From contig CM048591.1 of assembly GCA_026413225.1 (NCBI GenBank), positions 42,761,303 to 42,825,302 of the forward strand: a stretch of DNA of 64,000 nt, read 5' to 3'. The notes below the pieces were generated by a model that was given only the letters and a program-made list of their open reading frames with translations, was not told the DNA's origin and made no database searches. Source of the DNA: Otis tarda (Eukaryota > Chordata > Aves > Otidiformes > Otididae). Positions within the stretch are counted from its first letter, which is position 1, and each line of letters opens with the position of its first letter. Below, in pieces: positions 48,781-60,729 of this stretch. Both the position numbers and the translations under genes were made by a program.

Positions 48781-48945
48781 GTAAGAGGAGATTAATATTT
48801 AATACAAGACCTACGTGTAAGCAGAGGAGCAGGTGTTCTTTTGAAAGTGGTAAAAGAGAAGTTGGAGAAAAACTCCCAGGAACGGCAGTGAAACTTTAAT
48901 TACAGGATGTGGATCCTGGCTGGCTTGTTTGCAACTAAACATTTT

Positions 48946-48960
48946 GTTGCACTTGGCAAC
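48946..48960. promoter_or_regulatory. RFX X-box-like motif
   Basis: GTTGCACTTGGCAAC has inverted arms GTTGC and GCAAC and differs from the RFX consensus halves (GTTGCC, GGCAAC) by one base, with an allowed 3-base spacer. RFX sites drive ciliary and testis genes. It lies between the LRR gene and the plus-strand candidate gene. A weaker version (gattgctgagcaac) is at 48038-48051. Confidence 0.35.
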
Positions 48961-50865
48961 CATCTGCTCTCACTCTGTCATGCAGCCGTACACAGACACA
49001 TAGGAAATGGAAGGAGAACTCAATAGTCAACTCCCTGGCCTATGCAGCCGCTGCTGTGGTCACAGCTTGTGTGCCATGCCTCACCTGGCACTGAGTGAAC
49101 TCCCGTGCATCCCTGCAGCACCCTGCAGCGTAACTGCCGTCACTGTACGCACCCAAAGCAGCAAAATACATGGTTGTGCCGTTAATCTGAGCTGCATTGC
49201 TCTGTATGGTGATCCCAGCACTTCGCCAAGCTAGTTTAAAGACAGTACAGATAGGCCTAAATCCCAATGAAGAGGTTCCTGGGATCACTGTGACGGAGTT
49301 ATCCAGATCAGGAGAAGCAGGAGAGCTTCCCCCGCGCTGACCTGCTGCCAGGCAGGCAGAGCAGAGCTGCGTGCAGGGCCCCTGCTCGCACATTTCAAGC
49401 TATACGTAGGACCTACAATACACCTGCCGACGTCAGTGCAGACATGTCCCAGATCTATTAAGCACTTTCTTTTTTTTAAACTGTGAAATCCAGTTTGCCC
49501 TGTGAGGTGTACAGCTGCTACACAGATTGTGTTCACCAGCTGTGACAATCAGGTCAATTTTAAAGTGGGTCTGTAAATACCTAATTTTAGATGTCTACCC
49601 TTGAAAGGGGAAACACAGACTAAAGATTGTGTCAGAATTACTACAGAAGTTATTACTGCCATTATGTAAGATAGAAAGGTCTTATCATTAAAATAGCATT
49701 ATTTCACCAATAACTATGTTTCCTACTTTTAAAGCTATACTGGAGGGTTTGCTTTTGCTCCTGGATTGCATTTCTTTCTGACTTTTACAACAAATAAGAA
49801 CATCCCTCCTCTCTGCCTGCCACAGAAGAAATGTAAAACCGTACACATAAACAAACCAGATCATCTCCTGAGAGGTGGTCTGGAGAGTGAGGTGCTCCTG
49901 TATCATCAGTGAGGATCCTACTGAGTTCCCTTTACACTAGCCAGGGATCTAGCCCTTCACATACACTTCCAACTCAGTGTGAGGAGCAAGTCCTGCCCTA
50001 AGCTTTGATATGCGTTAATTTATGATGGTACATGCTACTGCATGATATGAAATGGGAAGGACAGATGAAGAGTCAGCAGTTCATCATATAAAGACATTTT
50101 TATGTGATTCTAAATAAAAAAAAATCACACAGATATTAAAATGACAGAAAGCATTTAAGCATTCTCAGAGCTTTGAAACATAGATTATTTATTTGCTGAA
50201 GAAAATCAGATAGATGGGCAAGATTTCATTTCTATCATCCTAATTCGTAACACACATTCTTCGCACAAAATGTTAAACAGCTTTGAAGACAGTGCAGCTG
50301 ACTACTATTACTTTCCTTTCTTCCTGCTAGTGTAATTTATTTGAGTGAATGCGCCATAGAACAAAATTATTGAATTCTGAAAAGAAAAAATATTCTTCTC
50401 TGGAAAAAGCAGCACAAGTGGTAATAGTTTTCATTGAATGATGTTACTACAATATCTAAATATGTCATCCTGACCAATAAATAATGCATAAGCTGAGTTC
50501 ACAAGTACTAACAATTAACAATGTGCTTCCAACAGATGAGAACTGATTCAAAATGCTCAACTTCTGACAACTTGTTTAAATGAAGACATTATCATGAAAA
50601 TGTCCACAAATTTTTTCAAAAGGCAACCTTCAGAAACTAGGAATTTCCCCTAGGAAAGTTCAGATATTTTCCCCATTTTTACACAGATAACTGCTTTTCA
50701 AGTTTATAAGACACCACCAAACAGTGCGCTTCAAAGCATCAGATGTTAAAACAAAGAAAGAGATGATGCACTGCTTAGTGCAGAACTATTGCATGTAATC
50801 CACATGTAATATTTTTCTCCAACAGATCTTTTCTTCTCAGAAACTTCACACAAATTCTGTGCACA

Positions 50866-53800
50866 ATGAGCAGAGCTCTGGGACAGCCAAGAAGTAAAAA
50901 CCAAGTGAATACAGCAGACTTTTCAAAACTTGTGTCAGTGAACAAAACAGGTAAGATTTACATGTGGTCTTCTATAGTGCATGACAGTATGACTTGATTT
51001 TCATTTTTCCTAAAACATCTGATATTAAAGTGGCTTCTGCTAAAGAAATTATTCCTAAATCAGTAGATCCTGCCCTGCTACTTATCTGCAGAGGTAAGCT
51101 CTTTACAAAAGCTACTTGCATACAACAGGATTGTATCCCCTCTCACCACAGGACCACTACAGCTTGTTACATTCAATATCTAGATATAAAAACAACAAGC
51201 ATCCTTATTGCTGAACTGTACTGAATGATTCTAGAGGAAGGCGTTGGTGAAGTTTACTTCACTACACATGGATTTGGAAGAATTCTCAAATTGCAATTTG
51301 AATATCCTACTGCTATTCTGTAATGACCACTTTTCATCCTCATTTTTATATCCACACAACTAAAAAAAATATTTAATGACACTGAAGATGGTTCTTTTTG
51401 GTGGGATTCTATCAGCACATTTACAAAATCTATAGGTATATATACATAAGCCTACATACTCAATGTACTTTTCCCACATTTAAACTGTACACTTAGATGA
51501 GAAAAAATATCTGTGTTTGCACTACCTTATGTGTGTTAGGTACATGTTTTTATATGGTGCAAACCTAAATAAGCTTTTTTGTGGATGTGAGTAGGGTGCA
51601 CTGTAGCAAAACTTTAGCTGTTCATCCATGTGGTTAACTGCAGCTGAGTTTCAGTTCATTATGAGCTGAAGTTGTTACACCTTAGTGTAATATTACAACA
51701 ATGTCCTTGTTCTCAACATTCAAGGACAGAATAACTTGTTCATTAATTAAAGTCTTGTTGACAAGAAAATAACCAACAGTAAAGCTGACATTTGTTTCCT
51801 TGGTCTACTGTTAAAAATAATACATTGAAACAAGCTTGTGAATTCGTATTTGGTTCTATCAATCAGTTTTAACAGTTCAAAAATCTGGAGATAAGTTTAA
51901 AGACATTTTAATTCAACTTGAAACAAATTAATTGTAGTTTATTCTATAGTCCTTTTATTTGCCTCTCCTGAGCCTGCAGAATTGCTGTTCCCAGGGGTGA
52001 GGGGTAGGTGTTACGCTAGCTACAGACGTCAGTGTACAGACTGTAAATGGAACTGTGTGGCTTCCACATTGCTGTCTCCTGATACCCAGGATTTATCAGG
52101 TGTGAGAAGTGGCCTGACCATGGTGAGCAATTACTCTCACAGTCCACTGGCAGTTTGTCTTCAGTTAGTTCGCACTGTGACAGCCTTCACCACACTCACT
52201 CTTACGGACAGCCAGTGTTTATTTACAGTGTGTGTGAAGACAGCCAGTGCCTGGGTCTGAGTCCCCGTTTGCCTGTTTGGCCTGTTAAACCCCAGATCCC
52301 AACCACCTTTGGTGTAGCGAAGCGTTTGGGACCAAAGCTCCACTCTGTGCTCTGAACAGAAGGCAAGTTTGCAGCTGATAGTCATGCTATGAGGCTGCCC
52401 ATAATTGCTTCTCACAAAGCGATCTGAAGTCCTTTGTAAGTCCATTTTTTTTCGCCTGGTTACAGCCCACTGAATGCTAGCGTCTGAGAACTGCAGCCAG
52501 GTATTATGTGGCTACCCTACTCAGATCTCCCCTGTGGCTTTTCTCTACATGACATTCTGTCCCCTTGGAAACTAATTTATCTCTACCCATGCTCTGAAGC
52601 CTATTCAGTCCTGTAGTATGAAAGCAATTGTCCATGCCAAGAACTTTACCATGGTGCCGCAAATCATTTCTCTGTAAGACGGGATACGAACATGAATTTC
52701 CAAAGGGAAGAAGAAAACTTTCATTTTGGCAGGAAACTCCCATTGTGCTAATCAATAAAAGATTTGCTGTTATTCTCCTACAGAAGAAAGCACTGAAACA
52801 GATTTTTGTTGCATTTTGTATAATTTTAAAATCAATTGCCAATTAATGCTTCACTGATGCAATCTTTAAATCACTAGCTACTACAATTGAAATGTTTCTA
52901 TTGAATTGGCTCATTGAACTCTAGTTAACTATTTTAGGCATCTTTCTTCCTCTTGCTTTCATGTTTCACATTATAGATATATTAACAAGACCTAAAATTA
53001 TATATAATTTTTAACTAATGTTCTTCCTGTACCCATCTACCAAGATAATTTTGTATTTTCTGTGACTGTGTTATCAAAACACTTGACAGGTAAGGAACAT
53101 ATCTTCGTAGTGACCTCTGAGGGCAAAAGTGTCATTATCAGCCCCATTATCAGTTAATAACTAAAATATGAACCTAAGAGATGAATATGGGAATTCTTGA
53201 ATCTTCACTTCTTCTTCAGAAATAGCCCAGGCCTGAACTCAGATCAAAGGAGACCTTACAGCCAGTCACGGTTTCTGCTGCATGTGCAGGAACAAGTCAT
53301 TACACAAATGTGCAACCAGTCGGATCTTTTCAGGTTTGCTCTGAAACATGGGGAAGAAGACCACATATAAATTTAAGGTGAACCTCAAAGTCTGTGAATG
53401 AAGAGGAAAGGAAGAACCCACAGAAACCACCAGGATCCCTTCTAATGGAAGCTGTGTTTGGTCTGAAATGTAGTTATATTAAATGGGCAATGAGTAGAAA
53501 AACCTGAAAGCGTGTGTAGTCCAAATTTCATAAAACATAAATTTTCCAGCACTAGAGTTAAGAATTGATGTTGCTATTACATAAAAACCTATTAAATACT
53601 AGTAAATATATCCCATCACTGCTTTAGCAGAATAAAGTTTTTCAATTCACTGATCTGAAACTTAGAGAAAGGGTGTATAATGAAATGGTTATTGCACAAA
53701 AGATCAACTGCTGGAGAAATTAATTGAATTATTCCTAGCAATTCTCTATGTCTTAAAATAGTTTTACTATTCATCTCAGTGCTCTCATTAGGGAGTGTTC

Positions 53801-54982
53801 AGCCACAGCTAATGTTCTGAAGAAAACTGGTTAATTCATATAACTGACAGTCTATTTACAAGATACTTGCTTTTACCAGACACTTGGTGTTGGCTGCTAA
53901 AGGATTTGTTCACTTTACTTGGCTGGTACCTAGGACAGCTTACCTATTTTGTGTATATTACATATAAGAAGTATGTTAAATCATCTATCTATACCTGTGT
54001 ATGTGCAATTATGTATTTATACATTTGCATGTGAAGTATCAGTAGTATCACTAATTTCCATCCTGTTTTTTGATACATCTTCCACCCCAACTTAAGCAGT
54101 AGCAGCTCTGAGATTTCAACAGTCAGGATGTCAGAAGCTATCTGGTTTCTTCGCTCTTTGCCTTTTGAGCAGCAGCACAATATTGCTGAGGATAAGACTC
54201 TGATCTCATTAAAGCTGATAGGAAACTTCTGAATTCAATAGAGACCAACTGAGTCAAATGAGTTTCAGTACCTTCTTTGGTTCTGTTTTTATTCAAAATA
54301 AGAATCTTACCTGTTTAATCCTTCCCCAATATAAAGGTAACATTCAGAAATATGCTACATCAGATAACTTTTCACTAGGTCCTGTTGAATAGAAGTCTGA
54401 ACATCATCAACTACTAAAGAAAAATGCTCATGTTTAACTCTTTAAACATAGGATTGCCTGCTGAGTGTATTAAAAAAAAACCGTGGTGACATGGGCTCCC
54501 CCTCGTGGTTATTTTTTATTAAATATTTTAATTTTCAGTGCAAAGCTTAAATTTGCTTAGACTAATAACAGACAGAAACCCAAGAAAGGGAATGTTTTGA
54601 AATGAAACATTTCTGTGTAAAAACAGTTTCCTCAGTCATCTGTAAAAGATCAAAATCAAAGATTTAATACTGATCAAAAGTAACCTAGAACCAAGTAATT
54701 CCATCTGGAAATTTATACCTTATAAGACTTTTATACCAACATAATTGATGTACACTAAATAAAAGTTGAAGATAGCTTTGGAAAGGAATAGTTATATTTT
54801 TAAGTGCTGTTATGGTAAGGGAGTTTCTAAGACGTCAGAAATGTGTATTGGTGGAAATCTAATTCTAGTGCCTTCAATAAAAATTGTATTATCACATACT
54901 ATCATTTTCAACAGAAATTGCTTTGATTGGCACAGTAGTGTTCACCTCACGGGCAGCTGCAGAACATTTTCGTTTATCTTAG
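50866..54982 (+). CDS. Candidate small gene, four coding exons, 86 residues
   Basis: Exons 50841-50950 (ATG at 50866, A at -3), 51031-51093, 53045-53089 and 54915-54982 join in constant phase 1 to 261 nt, ending at TAG. Most splice sites are strong: TTTTCTTCTCAG and ACAG|GTAAGA at the first exon, AGAG|GTAAGC, ACCAAG and ACAG|GTAAGG, and TTTTCAACAG. The N-terminus is polar (MSRALGQPRSKNQVN) and the C-terminal half is hydrophobic (EIALIGTVVFTS). I recognise no family. Two exons are very short (63 and 45 nt), such chains can arise by chance, and I see no nearby poly(A) signal. It should be read as a prediction. Confidence 0.3.
53266..53340 (-). other. Candidate minus-strand exon, 24 codons then TGA
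   Basis: After a strong acceptor (CTTCTTCCCCATGTTTCAG) the phase-0 frame reads SKPEKIRLVAHLCNDLFLHM and QQKP-stop. It looks protein-like and fits the phase of the exon ending at 61152. It sits inside an intron of the plus-strand candidate, so at most one interpretation is likely to hold. Confidence 0.25.
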
Positions 54983-55953
54983 CTGTTTAATGCCTGGTTC
55001 CATGTATCACCTACCGTGCACTATTCAAAGCCGGATCTAAACCAGACCTTCACTACAGCAACAGAACATCTCACAAAGAGAAATTGTCCTCAACACACAG
55101 GACAGGTAACAGTTGATGTAATTCTCATTTTATATATGAGAAATGGTGGTACAGAAAGGGTAAGAATTTATAGTCTGTAATTACAGCTTCGCACTACTGG
55201 GTGACTCACTGAGTGAACGTACTTAGCAATCCAGTGCACTGGAAAGGTTCCTTGTACAAGCAGATTTTCCTTGTCTCTATACTTGTAGCTATGGAGCATG
55301 GCCTGAAGCACACCATAGGTGTGTTCAAAGTGGTGCAACCAAGGCTGAAATCATGTGCAAGGGCATGGCTTAAGGCACCTGACTCAGAAGGTCTCCTGCA
55401 GTTCACTCTCCATGTCCAGTATTCTGTTAATAACAGCAACATCCCCTGCACAGTAATCTGTCTTGCATCATCTGTCAGGTACAGACACAGAGTGCTTGCC
55501 TAGGACTGCTAAGTGATACATACTTTATTACTGGTAAATGTGCGACATAGACATGTAATCCGAGAGGTGTAACAGCTCATGTCACATTAATGCCCAGTCC
55601 TCCCCTTGGTGTACTGCGCAAGTTGGTGATACAGATGCACTCACACACCATCCAGTTTGAACCTTCCCTGGGGATAAACTGGGCTTTCTCATGGTGACAG
55701 CTGTTGTCTGCAGCTTCCTGCCCTTAACACTCCATTAGTCACTCCAGAGATCCCCACCTAGTTCAAACTTAAGGACTTCTTCCACAGTGCAACATCTTAT
55801 AAGACAGACACACTTTTGCATAGCTTTCACTAAAACACCTAGATTTGTAATCACGCTTTGTAATCTGCAGATTTGTGATCTGCAAAAGAAAAGCAAGGAG
55901 AAAACTGTCAGAATTGTCCAAATTTACTTAAAAAGTGAACGGGAATGAAACAC

Positions 55954-56059
55954 AAATCAGTATACTTCATTTTGCAGAGGAAAAAAAAAAGTTCTGACAT
56001 AAATAGAAATCAGTATACTTCATTTTGCAGGGTTAAAAAAAATGTTCTAATGTAAATAA
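55954..56059. repeat. Two-copy 53-bp tandem duplication
   Basis: Two adjacent units begin aaatcagtatacttcatttt (55954 and 56007). They differ by a few substitutions and in the A-run, so the duplication is moderately old. Confidence 0.9.
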
Positions 56060-56399
56060 CCTGTGATCAACAAATGCAAACAGAAAGCAAACAGAAATTC
56101 TTTAAGCTCTATCTCACTGTGAAATGCAATCTTTCTAGTAAAACACAACATAAAGTAGGACTTTGCTTACTATTTATCTATGAACTTTAGCTCCAGGATG
56201 TGGGGGGATTTTATTTTTCTAATTGTACTGCAAACTTTTCACAGTAGTGGAACTTCAGTAGAGATGTGTCTACTGAAAGCAAAGTAGGCAATATTTCTTA
56301 ACTAAATTTGTAATTTGTAAAATCAAATGTCGAAGTTTAAAAGAAACATCAAACCTATCTCCCTCTGTGAGCGTAATCAATCACAAATACATGTTATAC

Positions 56400-56900
56400 A
56401 CTGAAACCACGGTATTATAATATGCAAATAACCCCACCATTTAAAAGAGTTCGGACATGAATATAGAACTGTGGCAAAATGGAGTTTAGAGGAGTGTATT
56501 TACTTCACTGACGGAGCCTTATGCAGACTTATTTCCAGGATGTATAGTTAATTGAGCATACTGACAGATCATGCAGTTAGACATCTGCATCCTGTTAAAG
56601 GCCCCCAAAGTTAATTGCACTTACACTGGTTGCATTTACTGGAGGGATAATGGGGTTTTAAAACCACACCTCGAAAGATTTATCACAGGTTCTTCAGTGC
56701 ACTTTCCCTTGCATTAGTGAGAAAGATTTATCAGTCGCACTCCGTGACTCTGGGCTTTTTGAATGTTCTTCAAATGAGGAGATTGGTTTTATTGGCATCA
56801 AAATTGCTGCATTATCATTAATTATTTGGATCTGAATCTCCTCACATGCTCAGTTACTTTGCTATACAAAGGGTGCAAGTACGAGAAAAAGCTGTCCCAG
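56400..56900. promoter_or_regulatory. Candidate conserved noncoding element 1
   Basis: An AT-rich block without repeats or open frames, dense in homeodomain-type cores (TTAATTG, TAATTATT, ATAATGG) and AATTAAT-like motifs. The texture resembles developmental enhancers. This is pattern impression only; conservation cannot be judged from one sequence. Confidence 0.2.
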
Positions 56901-57639
56901 TGGTTAGTCTGATGCATCCAAGTTAATTGTTCTTTGCCTCAACTGTGAAACCAACATGAGAATTATGTACCTTAACAGGAGGACTACAAAGTTAGTTAAT
57001 CAATGGCTACATTTTTCTCTGAAAGCCTAACTTATGAAACAAACACAAGGAAATGCCATTATTTTGGTGCAGTAGAACAGAGCTTTAATAAACCAACAGG
57101 TTCTTTCTGACAACAGGTAGCCAGACATCCGTTCCAGTCAAAATAAAGGCAAAAGTACTACATTATTAGGCTAATAAAAGCTATAATACTTTATTTAGAT
57201 ATGGTTTTGTAGAAAGTAGCCTGAATTCCATTTTGGGTTTTACCACATACTTCCTGATTTACAAACACAAAGCTAGGAAGCAGCGTGCTCTGATGGGTCT
57301 GTGCAGGAGAGACGGCAAGGGAAGGTGAGGCTAAGGTGTATGTGGGAATGAGGGACACTTGTTCCACCTGACAAAAAATGGCTGAAAACAAGTGCAGTTC
57401 TCACCAGCCTACCAGTGCAGCAAACAAATGAGAGGAAATAATGAAACAATCTACAATCATCAAGGGAAAACAGGCAAACTATCTGCTCTTTGCTGCATTT
57501 TCTATAGGCCTGTACCAAGACAAAACGTGTCTCTCCATTTCCATTTACTCCTATTCCGCTTGTTTTAATTTGAGATGAAAATTCCCTGTCATAAAGGAGT
57601 AATTGCAGGGGAAATCCCTTCTGGTCTTCCTTTTATTAC

Positions 57640-57880
57640 AGAATGACACAGTAAATCCTGAAACAGTAGCACTAGGATTTCAAGGCCAATGGGCTCCCAT
57701 TTCTGCCACCCGCAGAATTGATTACAGAAGACAACTAATAACAGCAGAATTTGCATTCAACACTGAGACTTCAGGGTGACTCCAGGAAGCACCGCATAAA
57801 TTTACAGTTAATTTGCCATAATTATGTTAATTTTTTTGCCATTAGAAGTTAATGTAATTTAGGTATGTAAATGCCAGAAT
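57640..57880. promoter_or_regulatory. Candidate conserved noncoding element 2
   Basis: A second block with many TAAT cores (CTAATAAC, CAGTTAATTTG, CATAATTATG, GTTAATTT, GTTAATGTAATTT). Same reasoning and the same limits as the block at 56400. Confidence 0.2.
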
Positions 57881-58129
57881 TAACAGAACCACAGCCAAAC
57901 CACAGGGAAAACATCATCACAGCAAATGAATCATAACAAGCTCCTGAGAGGAAAAGTGGGAGAAAAATATTAGTTATCAAAAAAAGAACCAAAACCAACC
58001 AGCACTGTATTAGCATCTGTAACTATTATTAGTGCACATAACTCAAAAGAGTTTAAAACATAAGAAGCGAAACAAGATGAAATCTACAGCAAACAGTTGT
58101 CTGTTCTTCAGGCAGAAGCCTCACATTGA

Positions 58130-59996
58130 CAGGTCCTGATTCTCAAGGTGGACTTCGACCACCTCAATACCTGCTGGAGTAGTGCAATCTGGCAGAGCAC
58201 AAGTAGTCAGGAGGTTTCTGGACTGCACTGGTGACAACCTTCTGGCACGTGATCAAGGAGTCGATGACAGGAGATGCTCTGTTGGGCTTCACACTTACAA
58301 ACAAGCAAGGACTCATCAGGGATGTACAGGTCAGGGCCAGGCTTGTCTGCAGTGACCACAAGATGGTGGAGGTCAAGATCCCAAGAGGAGAAAACGTGAC
58401 AAAAAGCAGGATGACAATGCTGGACTTCAGGAAAGCAGAATTTGGCCTCTTCAGGGACATGCCTAGGAGAATCCCATGGGATACAGCCCTGGAGACAGAA
58501 GAGCCAAGGAAAGACGGTTGATTTTCAAGACTCACATCCTCAAAACTCAAGAAAAGTCCATCCCGATAAGCAGAAAATCAAGTAAAGGCTGCAGGAGGCC
58601 TGCATGGATGAATAAAACACTCTTGACCAAATTCAGGTCACTCATGATCAAAAGCAAGCATACAGAGCTGGAGGCAGGGCCAGGTGACTCAGCAGGAATA
58701 GAGAGACACTGTCCAAGCATACAGGGACGGGTTTAGAAAAGCCAAAGCCCACCTGGAGTTGAATGTAGTGAGGGATATGAAGGGCAAGAAGAATTTCCAC
58801 AGGTACATCAGCAGCAAAAATATAGATGTCTTGCTGAATGGGGTGGGGCAGCTGGTGACAATGGACATGAAAAAGGTGGAGGTGCTCAATGTCTTCTTCA
58901 CCCAAGTCTTTACTGGTAGAGTTTGCCTCCAGGAATCTCAGTCCACTGAGACCTAGAAGAAAGTCTGGAGCATTGAAGATTTACTTTTGGTGAAGAGGAT
59001 CAGGCTAAAATGCCGGTCTCAGAGGGGTATGGATCAATGGCACAAAGTTCAGTTAGAGACTATTCACTTGTGCAGTAGAGCACTAGGGATCGATCTTCAT
59101 TAACAATTTAGATGATGAGACAGAGTGAACTCTCAGCAAGTTTGCAGATTATACAAAACTATGAGATGTGGCTCATACAAGCAACAGTTGTGCTACCATC
59201 CAGAGGGACCTCAGCAGGATGGAGAAATGAGCAAACAGAAATCTCATGGAGTTCAACAAAGTGAAAGGCAAAATCCTGCATCTAGGGAGGGATAATCACC
59301 TGCACCAGAACAGGCAGGGACCCAACCAGTTTCGCATAAAAAGACTTTTCCTGTGGACAAGTTCAACATGAGGCAGCAGCTCACCAACAGAAGGCAGCCA
59401 ACAACTGCCTGTGCTGCAATAGAAGCATCACCAGCAGGTCAAGGGAGGCAATCCTCCCTCTCTACTTAGCACTGAAGAGACACACTTGGAGAGCTGGGTC
59501 CAGCTCTGGGCTCCCTAGTAGAAGAGACATATGGTCATACTGGACCAACTCTAGCAAGCAGCCATGAAGGAGACTGATGTCCCATGATTAAGGGATTCGA
59601 ACATCTGTCACAGAAGGAAAGGTTGAGAGAGCTGGGAGAAGAGAAGGTTCAGGGGGATCTTTCCAGTCTATATAATTACCTGTTGGGAGGCTGTAAAGAA
59701 GACAGAGCCAGGCTTCTTTCAGTGGTATCCAGTGGCAGGACAAGAGGTAATGGGTGCAAATTGAAATGCAAGAAGTTACATTTAAACCTAGCAAAAACTC
59801 CTTGACTCTAAGGATTATCAAACACTGGAACATGTTGGCCATGTAGGCTGTGGAATCTCCATCCCCAGAGATATTCAACACCCAACTGGAGATAGCCCCA
59901 AGCAGTCTACTCTAGCTGTCTCACTTTGAGCTGGGGCATGGGACTAGCCAATTTCCAGAGGTTTCTCCTACCTCAGCAATTCTGTGACTTTATGAA
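58130..59996 (+). mobile_element. Old CR1 LINE, about 1.9 kb, degraded
   Basis: The plus strand shows pieces of CR1 ORF2 in shifting frames: endonuclease end (LGFTLTNKQGLIRDV, CSDHKMVEVKIP), then RRPAWMNKTLLTKF, HRYISSKN and EVLNVFFTQVFTG. After about 58960 it jumps to the late ORF2 region, so the central reverse-transcriptase core is missing. The 3' end is CAATTCTGTGACTTT. Many stops and frameshifts make it much older than the copy at 42221. The left border is approximate. Confidence 0.88.
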
Positions 59997-60621
59997 ACAA
60001 AGAAACCCAAAGCTATTGACAAGCCATGCCTATTATGGCATCACTTTCTAAAAACTCTCTTCTCTCTTCCTTTAAAGTTTAGCCTCAATGAATATGACTA
60101 AAATCTTCTACAAATTGACCTGTTTAGTGCAAGTTTTACTAATGCAGGGCTGAAGATCAGCTGCAGCAAGAGCAACCTGGTTTACTTTGAGTCTCCAGGT
60201 GTTTCCAGCATCATGTTAATGCTTATGGAAAACTTTCAGAAATTGTCTCCTGTGTAAAGTCTTTATGAGCACATCTACACCAGGGAATGCAATACTATGC
60301 TAGGGAAACAGCTGATCTAGCTATTAATGAACTGGAACGCCACATTACCATGCAACAATATTAGCTTGGGTTCCAAAAACCTGTATAATTGCATCAGCAC
60401 AATGCTGCATCCAGGCTAATTAGCTCTGCCAATCAGCCTAATTAGCACAAGACAGAGTCATGTTGATGTGGCTATACTGATTCTAGCTCCTGAACTACCA
60501 ATCACTACACTACACTACACAGTGTACACCAAATAAGAGGTATCATTTCAATATATTTAAAGGTGTAAACTCCTCTAATTCTGTCCACTCTATAAGTATG
60601 TGTAAAACTTTTAGAAAAACA

Positions 60622-60627
60622 TTTATT
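60622..60627 (-). terminator. Possible poly(A) signal for the minus-strand candidate gene
   Basis: AATAAA on the minus strand, about 103 bases after the TAA at 60730. The motif is common in AT-rich DNA, so this is only supporting evidence. Confidence 0.35.
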
Positions 60628-60729
60628 ATTTCTTTTCAAAATGGACAAATTCAGCATGAGGCACATTTGAGGCTATTACAAAGAAAAATATTTAAAGGAT
60701 TTTAAAAACATTCTTCTGCTGAATACTGG

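Larger units (their letters stand above)
47398..50840. other. Region right of the LRR exon
   Basis: It should contain the missing upstream LRR exons if that gene is complete, but I found none with the expected phase and spacing. It holds an RFX-like X-box (48946-48960) and a CpG-richer patch at about 49000-49400 that could be a weak promoter. The TATA run at 48421-48432 is simple sequence. Confidence 0.45.
51094..58129. other. Mostly unassigned sequence
   Basis: Outside the candidate exons this stretch holds a tandem repeat (55954-56059) and two AT-rich blocks listed separately. I see no CR1 or LTR. Several open frames (52161-52445, 52504-52842, 55206-55503) lack splice context or motifs. 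Confidence 0.5.

Noticed and set aside
49040..49393. 117-codon minus-strand open frame ending at a GTGAGG donor
   Set aside because: It could be a first exon, but its phase does not fit the LRR exon at 47397 and the composition follows local GC. Left uncalled.
57191..57391. Minus-strand exon-like segment (VEQVSLIPTYTLASP)
   Set aside because: One fair acceptor and a weak donor, with no neighbour in phase; not enough to call.
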